64,000 nucleotides of DNA from Chitinophagales bacterium (GTDB lineage: Bacteria; Bacteroidota; Bacteroidia; Chitinophagales; Chitinophagaceae). The notes beneath the pieces were generated by a model that saw only the letters and a program-made list of their open reading frames with translations, searched no databases and was not told the origin of the DNA. A program made the translations under genes and the position numbers. Position 1 is the first letter of the stretch, and every line of letters starts with the position of its first letter. The DNA lies in NCBI GenBank assembly GCA_030832085.1, contig JAURJU010000076.1, positions 62,001 through 126,000 on the forward strand. The letters run 5' to 3'. Of this stretch, positions 54,908-64,000 are shown piece after piece.

Positions 54908-57900
54908 TTATTTGATGATTGCCTTTTTCCCGCTTTTTTTCATTTCCATTGCTTTCTTGTAATCACGCGGATATACTTTGATGAAATGTTGTTTCTGGTT
55001 CTCTATATCACTCAAAATGAATTTTGCAACACTGCTTCCGGTTGCAAGAGCATGCTCATTCAACAAAGATTTCAACGTCTCCATGTCATCATCTTCCATG
55101 GGTTCGAGGTCCACCATTTCCATGTTGCAGTTTTCGCTGAATTTTCCCGAGATGTCATATATATAGGCCAAACCTCCACTCATTCCTGCTGCAAAGTTTC
55201 TTCCGGTTGCACCCAATACAACAACCGTTCCTCCAGTCATGTACTCACAACCATGGTCGCCCAATCCTTCCACAACTGCCGTGGCACCTGAATTTCGCAC
55301 TGCAAAACGTTCTCCCGCTTTACCCCTGATGAATGATTTGCCTGATGTAGCGCCATAGAACGCTACATTTCCAATCAGGATGTTTTCCTCCGCTACAAAT
55401 CCTGACTCCTTGTGCGGGTAAACGACCATGCTTGCTCCACTCAATCCTTTCCCAAAATAGTCGTTGGCATCACCTTCAAGTTCCAATGTGACACCAGCAG
55501 TGTTGAAGGCCCCGAAACTTTGTCCTGCAGTGCCTTTGAATTTTAACCGTATGGTATCCTCCGGAAGGCCTTTAGCGCCGTATCTTTTGGTGATCTCGTT
55601 GCTGAGCATGGTACCTGTGGTACGGTCAGTATTTTTTATGGGAGATTCAATCACCACTTTTTCTTGTCTTTCAAGCGCCGGAGCAGCTTTTTCCATCAGG
55701 CTCCAATCCAGTACACCGGCAATCCCGTGGTCTTGTTCCTCCTGCTTGTACAATCCAGTTGATGCTTCAGCAGGTTCCTTGTATAAAATGGGAGAGAGGT
55801 CGAGTTTGCTGTATTTCCAGTGTTGAATGCCTTCCCTGATCTTCAATACATCCGATTGGCCTACCATTTCTTCAATGGTCCTGTATCCCAATTCTGCCAT
55901 GATTTCCCTCAATTCCCGGGTAAGGAACTGTATGAAATTGACAACGTATTCTGCTGCACCATTGAACCTTTTTCTGAGCTCAGGATCTTGAGTGGCAACG
56001 CCCACGGGGCAGGTATTGAGGTGACACTTGCGCATCATGATACAGCCTTCCACCACCAATGCTGCGGTGGCAACACCCCATTCCTCAGCGCCCAGCAATG
56101 TGGCGATGGCAATGTCCCTGCCGGTTTTCAATTGTCCGTCAGCCTGCACAACGACCCTGCTCCGCAGCTTGTTTTTTACCAGTGTTTGGTGGGCCTCCGC
56201 CAATCCCAATTCCCATGGCAAACCCGCATGTTTGATGGAGCTTACCGGTGAAGCGCCTGTTCCACCATCGTTTCCAGAAATCAATACCACGTCTGCCTTT
56301 GCCTTTGCTACACCTGCTGCGATTGTACCCACACCTGCTTTTGAAACCAGCTTTACACTGATCCTTGCTTTTCTGTTGGCATTCTTCAGGTCAAAAATCA
56401 ATTGCGCAAGGTCTTCAATAGAATAAATATCGTGGTGCGGTGGTGGAGAAATCAACCCAACGCCAGGCGTTGAATGGCGAACCCTTCCAATCCAATCATC
56501 CACTTTGTGCCCCGGCAATTGACCGCCTTCCCCAGGTTTGGCACCCTGCGCCATTTTTATCTGTAATTCATCCGCCTCCGTAAGGTATTGGCTGGTAACG
56601 CCGAACCTTGCAGATGCTACCTGTTTGATAGAAGAACGCATTGAATCGCCATTCGGCAGTGGGTTGTACCTGATTTCGTCTTCCCCGCCTTCTCCAGTAT
56701 TGCTTTTTCCACCCAACCTGTTCATGGCAATGGCCAACGTAGTGTGGGCTTCCCAAGAGATGGAACCAAAAGACATGGCGCCAGTGGCAAATCTTTTATA
56801 GAGGCTCTCTGCTGGTTCCACTTCATCGATAGAAATAGAGGGCCGGAGCGGATTGAATTCAAAAAGGCTTCTTAGGGTGCATGCTTTTTCACTTTGGTCA
56901 TTGACCAGTTTTGAGTATTTTTTAAAAATGCCGTAGTCGCCAATGCGTGTTGAATGTTGAAGCAGGTGAATGGTTTGGGGATTGAAAAGGTGAAATTCGC
57001 CTTTTCTTTTCCATTGGTAAACCCCGCCAACAGGCAAACGGTCTACCGGAATGCTTTTTTTGCTGAATGCGAGTGCATGTTTTGCCAAAGCTTCCCTTGC
57101 GATTTCATCCAGTCCCATCCCTTCAATCCTGGAAACGGCACCTGTAAAGCATTTGTCAACGACTTCCTTGTTGAGTCCGATGATCTCAAATATTTGTGCA
57201 CCCTGATAGGATTGCAAAGTCGAAATGCCCATTTTGGAGAACACTTTGAGCAATCCTTCATTGACAGCCTTGATGTAATTTTTCTTGAGCAGTTCCGGAT
57301 CCATGTCTGTGTCAATCTTTCCATGCAAGCGCATGTCGCGGATGGATGACAATGCCAGATAGGGGTTGATGGCGGTTGCGCCAAATCCAATCAGGCAGGC
57401 GAAATGGTGAACTTCCCAAACGTCTCCAGCTTCAACGATGATGCCTACTTTTCCCCTGTAACCCTTGCGGATCAGGTGATGGTGAATCGCTGCAGTAGAG
57501 AGCAGAGAGGGGATAGGGGCATGATCGGAATCGATCGCCCTGTCTTGTAAGACCAGTACTTCAAATCCATCTTCTACTGCATCAACTGCGTAGCGGCAAA
57601 TCCTGTCCAATGCTTTTTTCAAGGTGCCAGGTGTGCCATCGGCACGGAAATAGCATTGCAGGGTTTTGGCCTGAAAGATACCGGTATCTATGCTCCTGAT
57701 TTTTTCGAGGTCCTTGTTCGTTAAAACCGGGTGTTTTAGGGCTACCGTATGGCAGCTCAGCGGATCTTCTATCAGCATGTTTCCGTTGTTTCCAACAAAA
57801 GAAGCCAGCGACATTACCAATCTTTCCCTGATGGGATCAATTGGCGGATTGGTTACCTGTGCAAACAATTGTTTGAAATAGCTGCTGAGGTGTTGAGGCT

Positions 57901-59428
57901 GCTCGCTCAAGATTGCCAATGGAACATCAGTTCCCATGGATCCAATGGGCTCCTTGCCATCAAGCGCCATGGGAGCAATGATGTTGTCAAGGTCCTCAGA
58001 ACTGTAGCCAAAGGCTTTTTGGTATTTGAACACTTGTTCATGCTCCAGATGGGTGAACATGACCCTTGGTTCTGGAAGTTCATTTACCCTGATTTTGTAT
58101 TTGTTGAGCCAATCGCCATAGGGCTTTTGGCTGCAAATGTTGTTTTTTACCTCATCATCACTGATGATTCTTCCTTCTTCTATGTCCACGATGAACATTT
58201 TTCCTGGCTGCAGCCTTCCATTTTCAATGATCAGTGATGGGTCCACTGGAAGTGCTCCCGTTTCAGAAGCCATGATGACCCTGTCGTCAGATGTAACACA
58301 GTACCTAGAAGGCCTGAGTCCATTCCTGTCCAGGGTAGCACCAATCATCCTTCCGTCGGTAAATGAAATGGATGCTGGCCCATCCCATGGCTCCATGACG
58401 GAAGCATGGAATTCATAAAAGGCCTTTTTCAGGGGATCCATGCTTTCATTTCCATCCCAGGCTTCTGGAATCAGCATCATCATCACCTGGGGCAAGGACC
58501 TGCCCGTCATGGTCAAGAGTTCCATCATGTTGTCAAGGCTGGCCGAATCGCTTTGGCTGCCTGATATCAATGGCAACAACATGTCCATTTCCTCTTTGGA
58601 AAAATAAGGGGATGTATATCCTTTTTCGTTCGTTTTGATCCAGTTCAGGTTGCCCTGAAGGGTGTTGATCTCACCGTTGTGCGCAATGAAGCGAAACGGT
58701 TGTGCAAGTTTCCAGGACGGAAAGGTATTGGTGGCAAAGCGGGAATGAACCAGTCCGAGCGCGCTGACCACTTTTCTGTTGCTGAGGTCAGGATAGTAGG
58801 ATCTGACCTGTTTGCTGGTCAGCTGACCTTTGTATACAATTACTTTATAAGAAAGGGATGCGATATAAAATCCAATCGGATCCTTTTTTACGGTATTGTT
58901 GATGAGATGGCTGGAATAATTCCTCAACACGAACAGTTTTCTTTCAAAAGCCATCGGGTCTGTGATATGGTCGGGGCAGGCAACAAATACCTGTTCAATT
59001 TCAGGTTCCACGGAACGCGCTGTCAGGCCAATTTCTGTAGGATTTACCGGAACTTTTCTCCAGGCAAGCACCTCAAGACCCAGTTCCTCAGCGGTTCTGC
59101 TGAAAATATCCCTGCATTCCTCACGCAGCCTTATTTCCCTTGGAAAGAAGACAGATCCAACACCATAACGGCCAAATGCGGGAAGGTGTACTCCCATTTT
59201 CAGGCACTCATCAAAAAAGAATGCATGGGGCGTTTGGATCAGGATCCCCGCACCATCTCCAGTATTGCTTTCGCATCCACAGGCGCCCCTGTGTTCCATG
59301 TTTTCAAGAATGGTCAGGGCATCCGAAACCACCTGGTGGTTTTTGTTTCCCTTGATGTTGGCAACAAAGCCAATACCACATGCATCTCTCTCAAATTCAG
59401 GACGGTATAATCCCCGGTTTCTTGACAT
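54908..59428 (-). CDS. gltB: Glutamate synthase large subunit
   Basis: 1506 residues, full length. It transfers the glutamine amide to 2-oxoglutarate, giving two glutamates. The amidotransferase nucleophile is Cys17 in 'DACGIGF', exposed after removal of a 16-residue propeptide. The synthase domain follows, and the [3Fe-4S] motif 'CHLNTCPVG' lies near residues 1130-1140. The C-terminal GXGXG beta-helix ('GDHGCEYMTGG', 'GGTVVVLG') is complete. The upstream 150 bases carry an inverted repeat at 59526-59547 and weak -7-like TAGATTTT elements. Confidence 0.97.
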   Translation of the reverse strand: MSRNRGLYRPEFERDACGIGFVANIKGNKNHQVVSDALTILENMEHRGACGCESNTGDGAGILIQTPHAFFFDECLKMGVHLPAFGRYGVGSVFFPREIRLREECRDIFSRTAEELGLEVLAWRKVPVNPTEIGLTARSVEPEIEQVFVACPDHITDPMAFERKLFVLRNYSSHLINNTVKKDPIGFYIASLSYKVIVYKGQLTSKQVRSYYPDLSNRKVVSALGLVHSRFATNTFPSWKLAQPFRFIAHNGEINTLQGNLNWIKTNEKGYTSPYFSKEEMDMLLPLISGSQSDSASLDNMMELLTMTGRSLPQVMMMLIPEAWDGNESMDPLKKAFYEFHASVMEPWDGPASISFTDGRMIGATLDRNGLRPSRYCVTSDDRVIMASETGALPVDPSLIIENGRLQPGKMFIVDIEEGRIISDDEVKNNICSQKPYGDWLNKYKIRVNELPEPRVMFTHLEHEQVFKYQKAFGYSSEDLDNIIAPMALDGKEPIGSMGTDVPLAILSEQPQHLSSYFKQLFAQVTNPPIDPIRERLVMSLASFVGNNGNMLIEDPLSCHTVALKHPVLTNKDLEKIRSIDTGIFQAKTLQCYFRADGTPGTLKKALDRICRYAVDAVEDGFEVLVLQDRAIDSDHAPIPSLLSTAAIHHHLIRKGYRGKVGIIVEAGDVWEVHHFACLIGFGATAINPYLALSSIRDMRLHGKIDTDMDPELLKKNYIKAVNEGLLKVFSKMGISTLQSYQGAQIFEIIGLNKEVVDKCFTGAVSRIEGMGLDEIAREALAKHALAFSKKSIPVDRLPVGGVYQWKRKGEFHLFNPQTIHLLQHSTRIGDYGIFKKYSKLVNDQSEKACTLRSLFEFNPLRPSISIDEVEPAESLYKRFATGAMSFGSISWEAHTTLAIAMNRLGGKSNTGEGGEDEIRYNPLPNGDSMRSSIKQVASARFGVTSQYLTEADELQIKMAQGAKPGEGGQLPGHKVDDWIGRVRHSTPGVGLISPPPHHDIYSIEDLAQLIFDLKNANRKARISVKLVSKAGVGTIAAGVAKAKADVVLISGNDGGTGASPVSSIKHAGLPWELGLAEAHQTLVKNKLRSRVVVQADGQLKTGRDIAIATLLGAEEWGVATAALVVEGCIMMRKCHLNTCPVGVATQDPELRKRFNGAAEYVVNFIQFLTRELREIMAELGYRTIEEMVGQSDVLKIREGIQHWKYSKLDLSPILYKEPAEASTGLYKQEEQDHGIAGVLDWSLMEKAAPALERQEKVVIESPIKNTDRTTGTMLSNEITKRYGAKGLPEDTIRLKFKGTAGQSFGAFNTAGVTLELEGDANDYFGKGLSGASMVVYPHKESGFVAEENILIGNVAFYGATSGKSFIRGKAGERFAVRNSGATAVVEGLGDHGCEYMTGGTVVVLGATGRNFAAGMSGGLAYIYDISGKFSENCNMEMVDLEPMEDDDMETLKSLLNEHALATGSSVAKFILSDIENQKQHFIKVYPRDYKKAMEMKKSGKKAIIK

Positions 59429-59525
59429 AAGAAAGGAGTTTTTGAATAAAATCTATTGAATAGACTTTTTGGGTAAATAAAATCTAAAGCAGGGGCAAGC
59501 AGTCGTTTAAATTTACGACAAGTCA

Positions 59526-59547
59526 GTCATTTATACGATCAAATGAC
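59526..59547. promoter_or_regulatory. Inverted repeat between gcvP and gltB
   Basis: GTCATTT pairs with AAATGAC over 8 bases, 98 bases upstream of gltB. On the minus strand its T-run comes before, not after, the stem, so it is a poor terminator. An operator for gltB is possible but unproven. Confidence 0.3.
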
Positions 59548-59578
59548 GAAAAAAAATCAAAAATATTAGGGTCTATGG

Positions 59579-62458
59579 CTATTCGGCATAGCTGCTCACG
59601 GGTTCGCAGGTACATATAAGGTTCCTGTCCCCGAAAGTATTGTTTACCCTTGCAATGCTTGGCCAGAATTTGTTGGTCCAGATCCTCGCCGCAGGAAATG
59701 CCGCTTTCTCCCTTGTATACGGCCTGTTCCACTCATTTCCACAGACATTGGCCTGTGTATGTGGGGCCCTTTTCAGCACATTGTCTTTTTTGTCTGCACT
59801 GCCTTCTTCAATTTCACGGATTTCATTTCTGATGGAAATCATTGCATCACAAAACCTGTCAAGCTCGGCCTTGTCTTCACTTTCTGTGGGTTCAATCATG
59901 ACCGTACCTGGTACCGGGAAACTGAGCGTTGGGGCATGAAACCCATAGTCCATCAATCTTTTGGCAAGATCTTCTGCCTCAATCTCTGCAGATTTCTTGA
60001 AGGGCCTCAGGTCAACGATGAATTCGTGTGCGCAGGTTCCATTTTTACCCAGGTACAAAATGTCATAATGACCCATCAGCCTGGCTTTCATGTAGTTGGC
60101 ATTGAGGATTGCATATGCGGTAGCATCTTTTAGTCCGTTTCCGCCCAACATCCTGATGTAGCCATAGCTGATCAAAAGGATGCTGGCACTTCCGAATGGC
60201 GCCCCACTTACTGCTGTATTTCCTTTTGATATGTCCAATTTTGATGCAGTGGTTTGGGTATGTCCTGGCAAGAATGGTGCCAAATGGGCCTTTACACAAA
60301 TTGGCCCCATGCCGGGTCCGCCACCACCGTGCGGGATGGCAAATGTTTTGTGGAGGTTCAAATGACAAACATCTGCGCCGATCAGGCCAGGTGCGGTGAG
60401 CCCCACCTGGGCATTCATGTTGGCGCCATCCATGTAGACCTGTCCTCCATGTCCATGGATGATGGACGTAATGTCCTTTACAGTTTCTTCATACACCCCA
60501 TAGGTGCTGGGGTAGGTGATCATGATCCCCGCCAGGTTTTCACTATGGAGCATTGCTTTTTCTTTGAGGTCATCAACATCGATGTATCCGTTTTCCAGTG
60601 CCTTGACTACAACCACTTTCATGCCTGCCATCACAGCAGAAGCCGGATTGGTGCCATGTGCCGAAATCGGGATCAGCATGACATTGCGGTGGTGGTCGTT
60701 CCTGGACAAGTGATAGCCTCTGATGGCAAGCAGTCCTGCGTATTCTCCTTGGGCTCCACTGTTCGGTTGTAGGCTGCAGGCATCGAATCCGGTAACTTCA
60801 CAAAGGTATTTTGAAAGTTCGTCCAGCATGAACTGGTAGCCTTTGGTTTGCGAGGAAGGTGCAAATGGGTGAATTTGTCCCCAGCATGCCCAGCTCAAAG
60901 GAATCATTTCAGTTGCAGCATTCAGTTTCATGGTGCAGCTGCCTAAAGAAATCATAGAGGTATTCAGCGATAAGTCCTTGTTTTCCAAGAACTTGATATA
61001 CCTCATCATTTTACTTTCACTGTGATGGCTGTTGAAAACAGGGTGTTGCAAAAAGGCGGATGTTCGAACCAGGCTTTCCGGAATATTGGTCAACCCATTC
61101 GATTCTGCCATTTCAAATGCTGCTTTTCCTTCCGGATCAAAACAGGAGAGCATTGAACGCACAGTGCCGGAATTGCTGGTTTCATCAAAGCTGATGCCCA
61201 CCAGTGATGGGCTGATCAGCCGCAGGTTGATGTTTTTCTGCTCAGCCAATGAAACAATTGCAGCCGCATTGGGGGTTGTCACAGCCAATGTGTCAAAGTA
61301 GCGGGAGGAAGCCAGCTGGAAACCGAGTTTGTTCAATGTGCTGGCTGCAGCATTCGCGAACATGCTTGTTCTGGTGGCAATGTTTTTCAGCCCTTCAGGA
61401 CCATGGTAGACGGCATACATTGCCGCCATGTTGGCCAGAAGTGCCTGTGCTGTACATATGTTGGAGGTGGCTTTTTCTCTTTTGATGTGCTGCTCACGGG
61501 TTTGAAGCGCCATGCGCAATGCCCGGTTACCGTCAGCATCTATGCTGACCCCGATGATTCTTCCGGGAATGCTGCGCTTGAATTCGTCCTTTGTGGCAAA
61601 GAAGGCTGCATGTGGTCCTCCGTATCCCAATGGGACACCAAAGCGTTGGGCTGAACCGCAGGCGGCATCAGCTCCCAGTTCACCGGGAGGCGTGATCAGG
61701 GTTAGTGCCAGCAGGTCAGTCGTCATCACAACGTATCCTCCAACTTCATGCACATGGTCAATAAAGCCCTTGTAGTCATTCAATGCCCCAAGGTTGTTGG
61801 GGTATTGAACCAGTGCTCCAAAATATGAATTATCTAATGTGGAAGATGAGAAATCTCCAGTAACTAATTCAATTCCAATTGGTAAGGCTCTCGTAATTAA
61901 CAAATCAATTGTTTGCGGAAAACAGTTTTGATCCACAAAAAACTTGGGACGATCAATGTTGTCCTGTTTGTTGAGGGCGTTGAAAAACATGGTCATCGCT
62001 TCGGCTGCAGCAGTGGATTCATCCAACAATGATGCGTTGGCAATGGGCAACCCGGTCAAATCTGACACCATGGTCTGGAAATTGAGAAGGCTTTCCAATC
62101 GACCTTGTGCAATTTCTGCCTGGTATGGGGTGTATTGGGTGTACCAACCTGGATTTTCAAAAATATTTCTCAGGATAACACTTGGGGTATGGGTTCCATA
62201 ATATCCTTGGCCAATGAAGTTGTTGGCAACAATGTTGGTCTCACCGATTGAACGGATGTGAGCAAGATAATCTGCCTCGCTCATTGCAGCAGGCACATCC
62301 AGGGAATTGTGGTTGACAATATTGGGCGGTACTGTCTTCTCCACCAAAGCATCCAGGCTGGCTTCGCCAATGGTTTTGAGCATTTCTTTTTCTTCAATTG
62401 CGGAAGGTCCGATATGCCTGCCCCTGAATTCATTTGCCTGCTGTGATAAAAGGTTCAT
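59579..62458 (-). CDS. gcvP: Glycine dehydrogenase (decarboxylating), P-protein of the glycine cleavage system
   Basis: 959 residues, the single-chain form with fused alpha and beta halves. The PLP lysine is Lys704 in 'HLNLHKTFAIPHGGGGPG', followed by the glycine-rich loop. The N-terminus 'EFRGRHIGPS' (about 11-20) is diagnostic. It decarboxylates glycine and passes the aminomethyl group to lipoyl-GcvH. gcvT and gcvH are not in the window. A perfect -7 element lies upstream, with a leader of about 50 nt. Confidence 0.97.
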   Translation of the reverse strand: MNLLSQQANEFRGRHIGPSAIEEKEMLKTIGEASLDALVEKTVPPNIVNHNSLDVPAAMSEADYLAHIRSIGETNIVANNFIGQGYYGTHTPSVILRNIFENPGWYTQYTPYQAEIAQGRLESLLNFQTMVSDLTGLPIANASLLDESTAAAEAMTMFFNALNKQDNIDRPKFFVDQNCFPQTIDLLITRALPIGIELVTGDFSSSTLDNSYFGALVQYPNNLGALNDYKGFIDHVHEVGGYVVMTTDLLALTLITPPGELGADAACGSAQRFGVPLGYGGPHAAFFATKDEFKRSIPGRIIGVSIDADGNRALRMALQTREQHIKREKATSNICTAQALLANMAAMYAVYHGPEGLKNIATRTSMFANAAASTLNKLGFQLASSRYFDTLAVTTPNAAAIVSLAEQKNINLRLISPSLVGISFDETSNSGTVRSMLSCFDPEGKAAFEMAESNGLTNIPESLVRTSAFLQHPVFNSHHSESKMMRYIKFLENKDLSLNTSMISLGSCTMKLNAATEMIPLSWACWGQIHPFAPSSQTKGYQFMLDELSKYLCEVTGFDACSLQPNSGAQGEYAGLLAIRGYHLSRNDHHRNVMLIPISAHGTNPASAVMAGMKVVVVKALENGYIDVDDLKEKAMLHSENLAGIMITYPSTYGVYEETVKDITSIIHGHGGQVYMDGANMNAQVGLTAPGLIGADVCHLNLHKTFAIPHGGGGPGMGPICVKAHLAPFLPGHTQTTASKLDISKGNTAVSGAPFGSASILLISYGYIRMLGGNGLKDATAYAILNANYMKARLMGHYDILYLGKNGTCAHEFIVDLRPFKKSAEIEAEDLAKRLMDYGFHAPTLSFPVPGTVMIEPTESEDKAELDRFCDAMISIRNEIREIEEGSADKKDNVLKRAPHTQANVCGNEWNRPYTREKAAFPAARIWTNKFWPSIARVNNTFGDRNLICTCEPVSSYAE

Positions 62459-62513
62459 GGAAGTTTCTTTGATCGTTAGGAATGCTGCATGTTGATCGAT
62501 ACAGTAACGGGTG

Positions 62514-62521
62514 CAAATTTA
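62514..62521 (-). promoter_or_regulatory. -7 promoter element of gcvP
   Basis: TAAATTTG on the minus strand, a perfect TAnnTTTG match, 55 bases before the gcvP ATG. No clear TTG at -33. Confidence 0.55.
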
Positions 62522-62614
62522 ATCAGAAGGTGCCAGTATACAGTTACTTTGTGTACTGAAAATCAGGAATGTGGATTAAATGGTGAAACAGTAGTTTGGC
62601 GTTCTTTTTGGATT

Positions 62615-62622
62615 TAATTTTG
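62615..62622 (+). promoter_or_regulatory. -7 promoter element of the YkgJ-type gene
   Basis: TAATTTTG, a perfect match, with TTTG 16 bases upstream (62595-62598). It ends only 4 bases before the first possible ATG (62627), which bears on the choice of start. Confidence 0.5.
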
Positions 62623-62626
62623 GGAG

Positions 62627-63112
62627 ATGGGAGATGGACTTTTGATCAATTGGGAAAAGCGTTCTGCTGAGCATGCAAAAGCCTACAAGGCTTTTCTGCA
62701 AAGGGTCAACAAGAACACTGCACTGAAGCTGTTACCGGCATTGAGTGAGGAGGCCTATGCGCAGGTTGATTGTCTGGCATGTGCAAACTGCTGCAAAAAT
62801 TATTCTCCCCGTTTTAAAACGCCTGACATCAAGCGCATCAGCAAGGTGTTGGGTATGAAGGAAGGGGTTTTTATTGAGCGCTATCTCAACATCGACGCTG
62901 ATGGGGATTATGTACTGCAATCCACACCATGTCCCTTTCTAGGGGCAGACAATTGCTGTTCCATTTATGAGGACAGGCCTTCCGATTGCAGGCGTTTTCC
63001 TTATACTGATGAAGATGTCTTTGTCAAGCGCCAAGCCATAACACTGAAAAACACCTCTTTTTGTCCTATTGCCCATGTGGTGATCGAAAGATTGATGGAA
63101 GCGTCAAAGTAA
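62627..63112 (+). CDS. YkgJ-family zinc/iron-chelating cysteine-cluster protein
   Basis: 161 residues. The cysteine cluster is 'CLACANCC' (about 50-57), 'CPFLGADNCCSIYEDRPSDC' (about 102-121) and 'FCPIAH' (near 146). This is the UPF0153/CxxCxxCC family, thought to bind Zn or an Fe-S cluster; its role is unknown. The start is uncertain: the promoter element suggests transcription begins at about base 62628, in which case the in-frame TTG at 62642 (giving M-INW, like homologues as I recall them) would be used. Confidence 0.85.
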   Translation: MGDGLLINWEKRSAEHAKAYKAFLQRVNKNTALKLLPALSEEAYAQVDCLACANCCKNYSPRFKTPDIKRISKVLGMKEGVFIERYLNIDADGDYVLQSTPCPFLGADNCCSIYEDRPSDCRRFPYTDEDVFVKRQAITLKNTSFCPIAHVVIERLMEASK

Positions 63113-63113
63113 G

Positions 63114-64000
63114 TCAATACTTGATTTTTCTGATGGTTGGAATTTTGAACCAGGTATAAACAACGATTCCCAATGTCATCATTCCCCCAAATACAACCGA
63201 TGGCACCACGCCCATCAGCCTTGATGCAAATCCACTTTCAAATGCACCGAGTTCATTCGAGGAGATGACGAAAATGCTGTTCAACGCAGATACACGTCCC
63301 TTCATTTCTTCTGGCGTTTTGGTTTGAAGGATGGTGGACCTCACGATCATGCTGATGCCATCCAACAATCCGGAAACCAAGAGTGCGGCAAAAGAAATCC
63401 AAAACATGTTGGAAAGCCCAAATACAACCATGGTCATTCCAAATCCTGCCACGCAGAGCAGCATGGTCCTGCCCTGGTCTTTTTTCATCGGTATGAAATT
63501 GATGACCATCATCACAGCAATGGCACCAATGCCTGGGGCTGATCGCAGGATTCCCAATCCTTCTGCACCTGTTTTCAGGATCACTTCTGAAAAATAGGGC
63601 AGCAATGCAGTTGCCCCTCCGAAAAAAACGGCAAAAAGATCCAGGCTCAGCACCCCAAGAATTTCTTTGGTTTTCCAAACGAACCGGAATCCTTCCCGGA
63701 TGCTTTTCAGCATGGGTTCACGGGATACCGTGAATTGGGGTGGTTTTGGTGAGATGAAGAAAAGTACAACAACGGATAGCGCAAGCAGGAGTACCATTAG
63801 GGAGAATGTAAAGGTGATTCCCTGTGCCCCATAAAGGATTCCCCCAATGGCAGGGCCGCCTACCCCCGCAATTTGCCATGTGCTCATGTGCCAGCTGACG
63901 GCGTTGGGCATTTCCTTTTTTGGTACTAGACTGCTGACCAGGGCAAATGAGGTTGGGCCACTGAACGCCCTTGCAATTCCGGTACAAAATGCAATGGAAT
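63114..64000 (-). CDS. MFS transporter (MFS_3 / EntS-like), 5'-truncated by the window edge
   Basis: The minus-strand frame stays open from base 63998 to the stop at 63114, so the N-terminal half (about 120 residues) lies beyond the right edge. Visible are 'RAFSGPTSFALVSSLVPKKEMPNA' type loop residues, 'WQIAGVGGPAIGG' and about eight hydrophobic helices with a charged central loop. The pattern fits the MFS_3 exporter group (enterobactin exporter-like). The substrate is unknown. It converges with the YkgJ-type gene, 1 base apart. Confidence 0.85.
   Translation of the reverse strand, partial: SIAFCTGIARAFSGPTSFALVSSLVPKKEMPNAVSWHMSTWQIAGVGGPAIGGILYGAQGITFTFSLMVLLLALSVVVLFFISPKPPQFTVSREPMLKSIREGFRFVWKTKEILGVLSLDLFAVFFGGATALLPYFSEVILKTGAEGLGILRSAPGIGAIAVMMVINFIPMKKDQGRTMLLCVAGFGMTMVVFGLSNMFWISFAALLVSGLLDGISMIVRSTILQTKTPEEMKGRVSALNSIFVISSNELGAFESGFASRLMGVVPSVVFGGMMTLGIVVYTWFKIPTIRKIKY

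Noticed and set aside
58679-59410. A 243-codon ORF antisense to gltB
   Set aside because: It lies entirely opposite a highly conserved enzyme, has no promoter or homology-like motif, and is explained by codon bias of the sense strand.
62459-62521. Possible glycine riboswitch ahead of gcvP
   Set aside because: The leader predicted from the -7 element is about 50 nt, too short for a glycine aptamer, and none of its conserved segments is visible.

Overview
The window reads as a chromosomal segment of a Bacteroidota bacterium, most like the Chitinophagaceae/Chitinophagales. The evidence is a type IX secretion (T9SS) plug protein (DUF5103), a PorP/SprF-family protein paired with a giant secreted Ig/PKD protein that ends in a gliding-type (type B) sorting domain, DUF5916, head-GIN/DUF2807 and acyl-CoA-reductase/ferredoxin families, and many matches to the Bacteroidetes -7 promoter element TAnnTTTG. 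Shine-Dalgarno sequences are mostly weak. Almost all of it is ordinary, dense, vertically inherited-looking housekeeping DNA. I see no insertion sequence, prophage, CRISPR array or integron.

Layout. 1-2046: T9SS plug (cut by the left edge), SRP RNA, transaldolase-like aldolase. 2076-5464 (minus): DUF5916 outer-membrane protein and sucC. 5526-12992 (minus): a compact branched-chain amino acid operon leuA-leuB-ilvD-ilvB-ilvN-ilvC closed by a terminator; leuC and leuD are not in it. 13167-19875: a helical protein of unknown function, then rpoC standing alone without rpoB behind its own tandem promoters, then an OmpH/Skp-like protein. 19943-23035: APC permease, ispD, and a convergent Gfo/Idh/MocA oxidoreductase. 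23230-34702: PorP/SprF protein plus a 3474-residue adhesin-like protein containing a precise three-module super-repeat. 34759-38001: cmk, ispH, GH13 glycosidase. 38054-44053: HtrA protease, acyl-CoA reductase, ferredoxin, ddl, PASTA protein, rhodanese, lipoprotein. 44155-46507 (minus): TonB-dependent receptor behind a TPP riboswitch. 46615-50504: head-GIN protein, initiator tRNA (minus), era, an unknown secreted protein, der. 50615-59428 (minus): porin-amt and gltB-gltD nitrogen-assimilation units separated by an extremely AT-rich spacer. 59579-64000: gcvP, a YkgJ-type cysteine-cluster protein, and an MFS exporter cut by the right edge.

How the genes fit together: amt and its porin would import ammonium, which gltBD (with glutamine synthetase, not seen here) would turn into glutamate, the amino donor for the branched-chain pathway. 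IspD and IspH are two steps of the MEP isoprenoid pathway lying in separate loci. The TPP riboswitch marks the TonB receptor as a thiamine or thiamine-precursor importer. The T9SS items (plug at the left edge, PorP/SprF, giant substrate) form a secretion/adhesion theme. The strongest leads for a second look are the giant Ig protein with its homogenised super-repeat, the solitary rpoC, the riboswitch-TonB unit and the AT-rich spacer. I found no clearly new multi-gene system.
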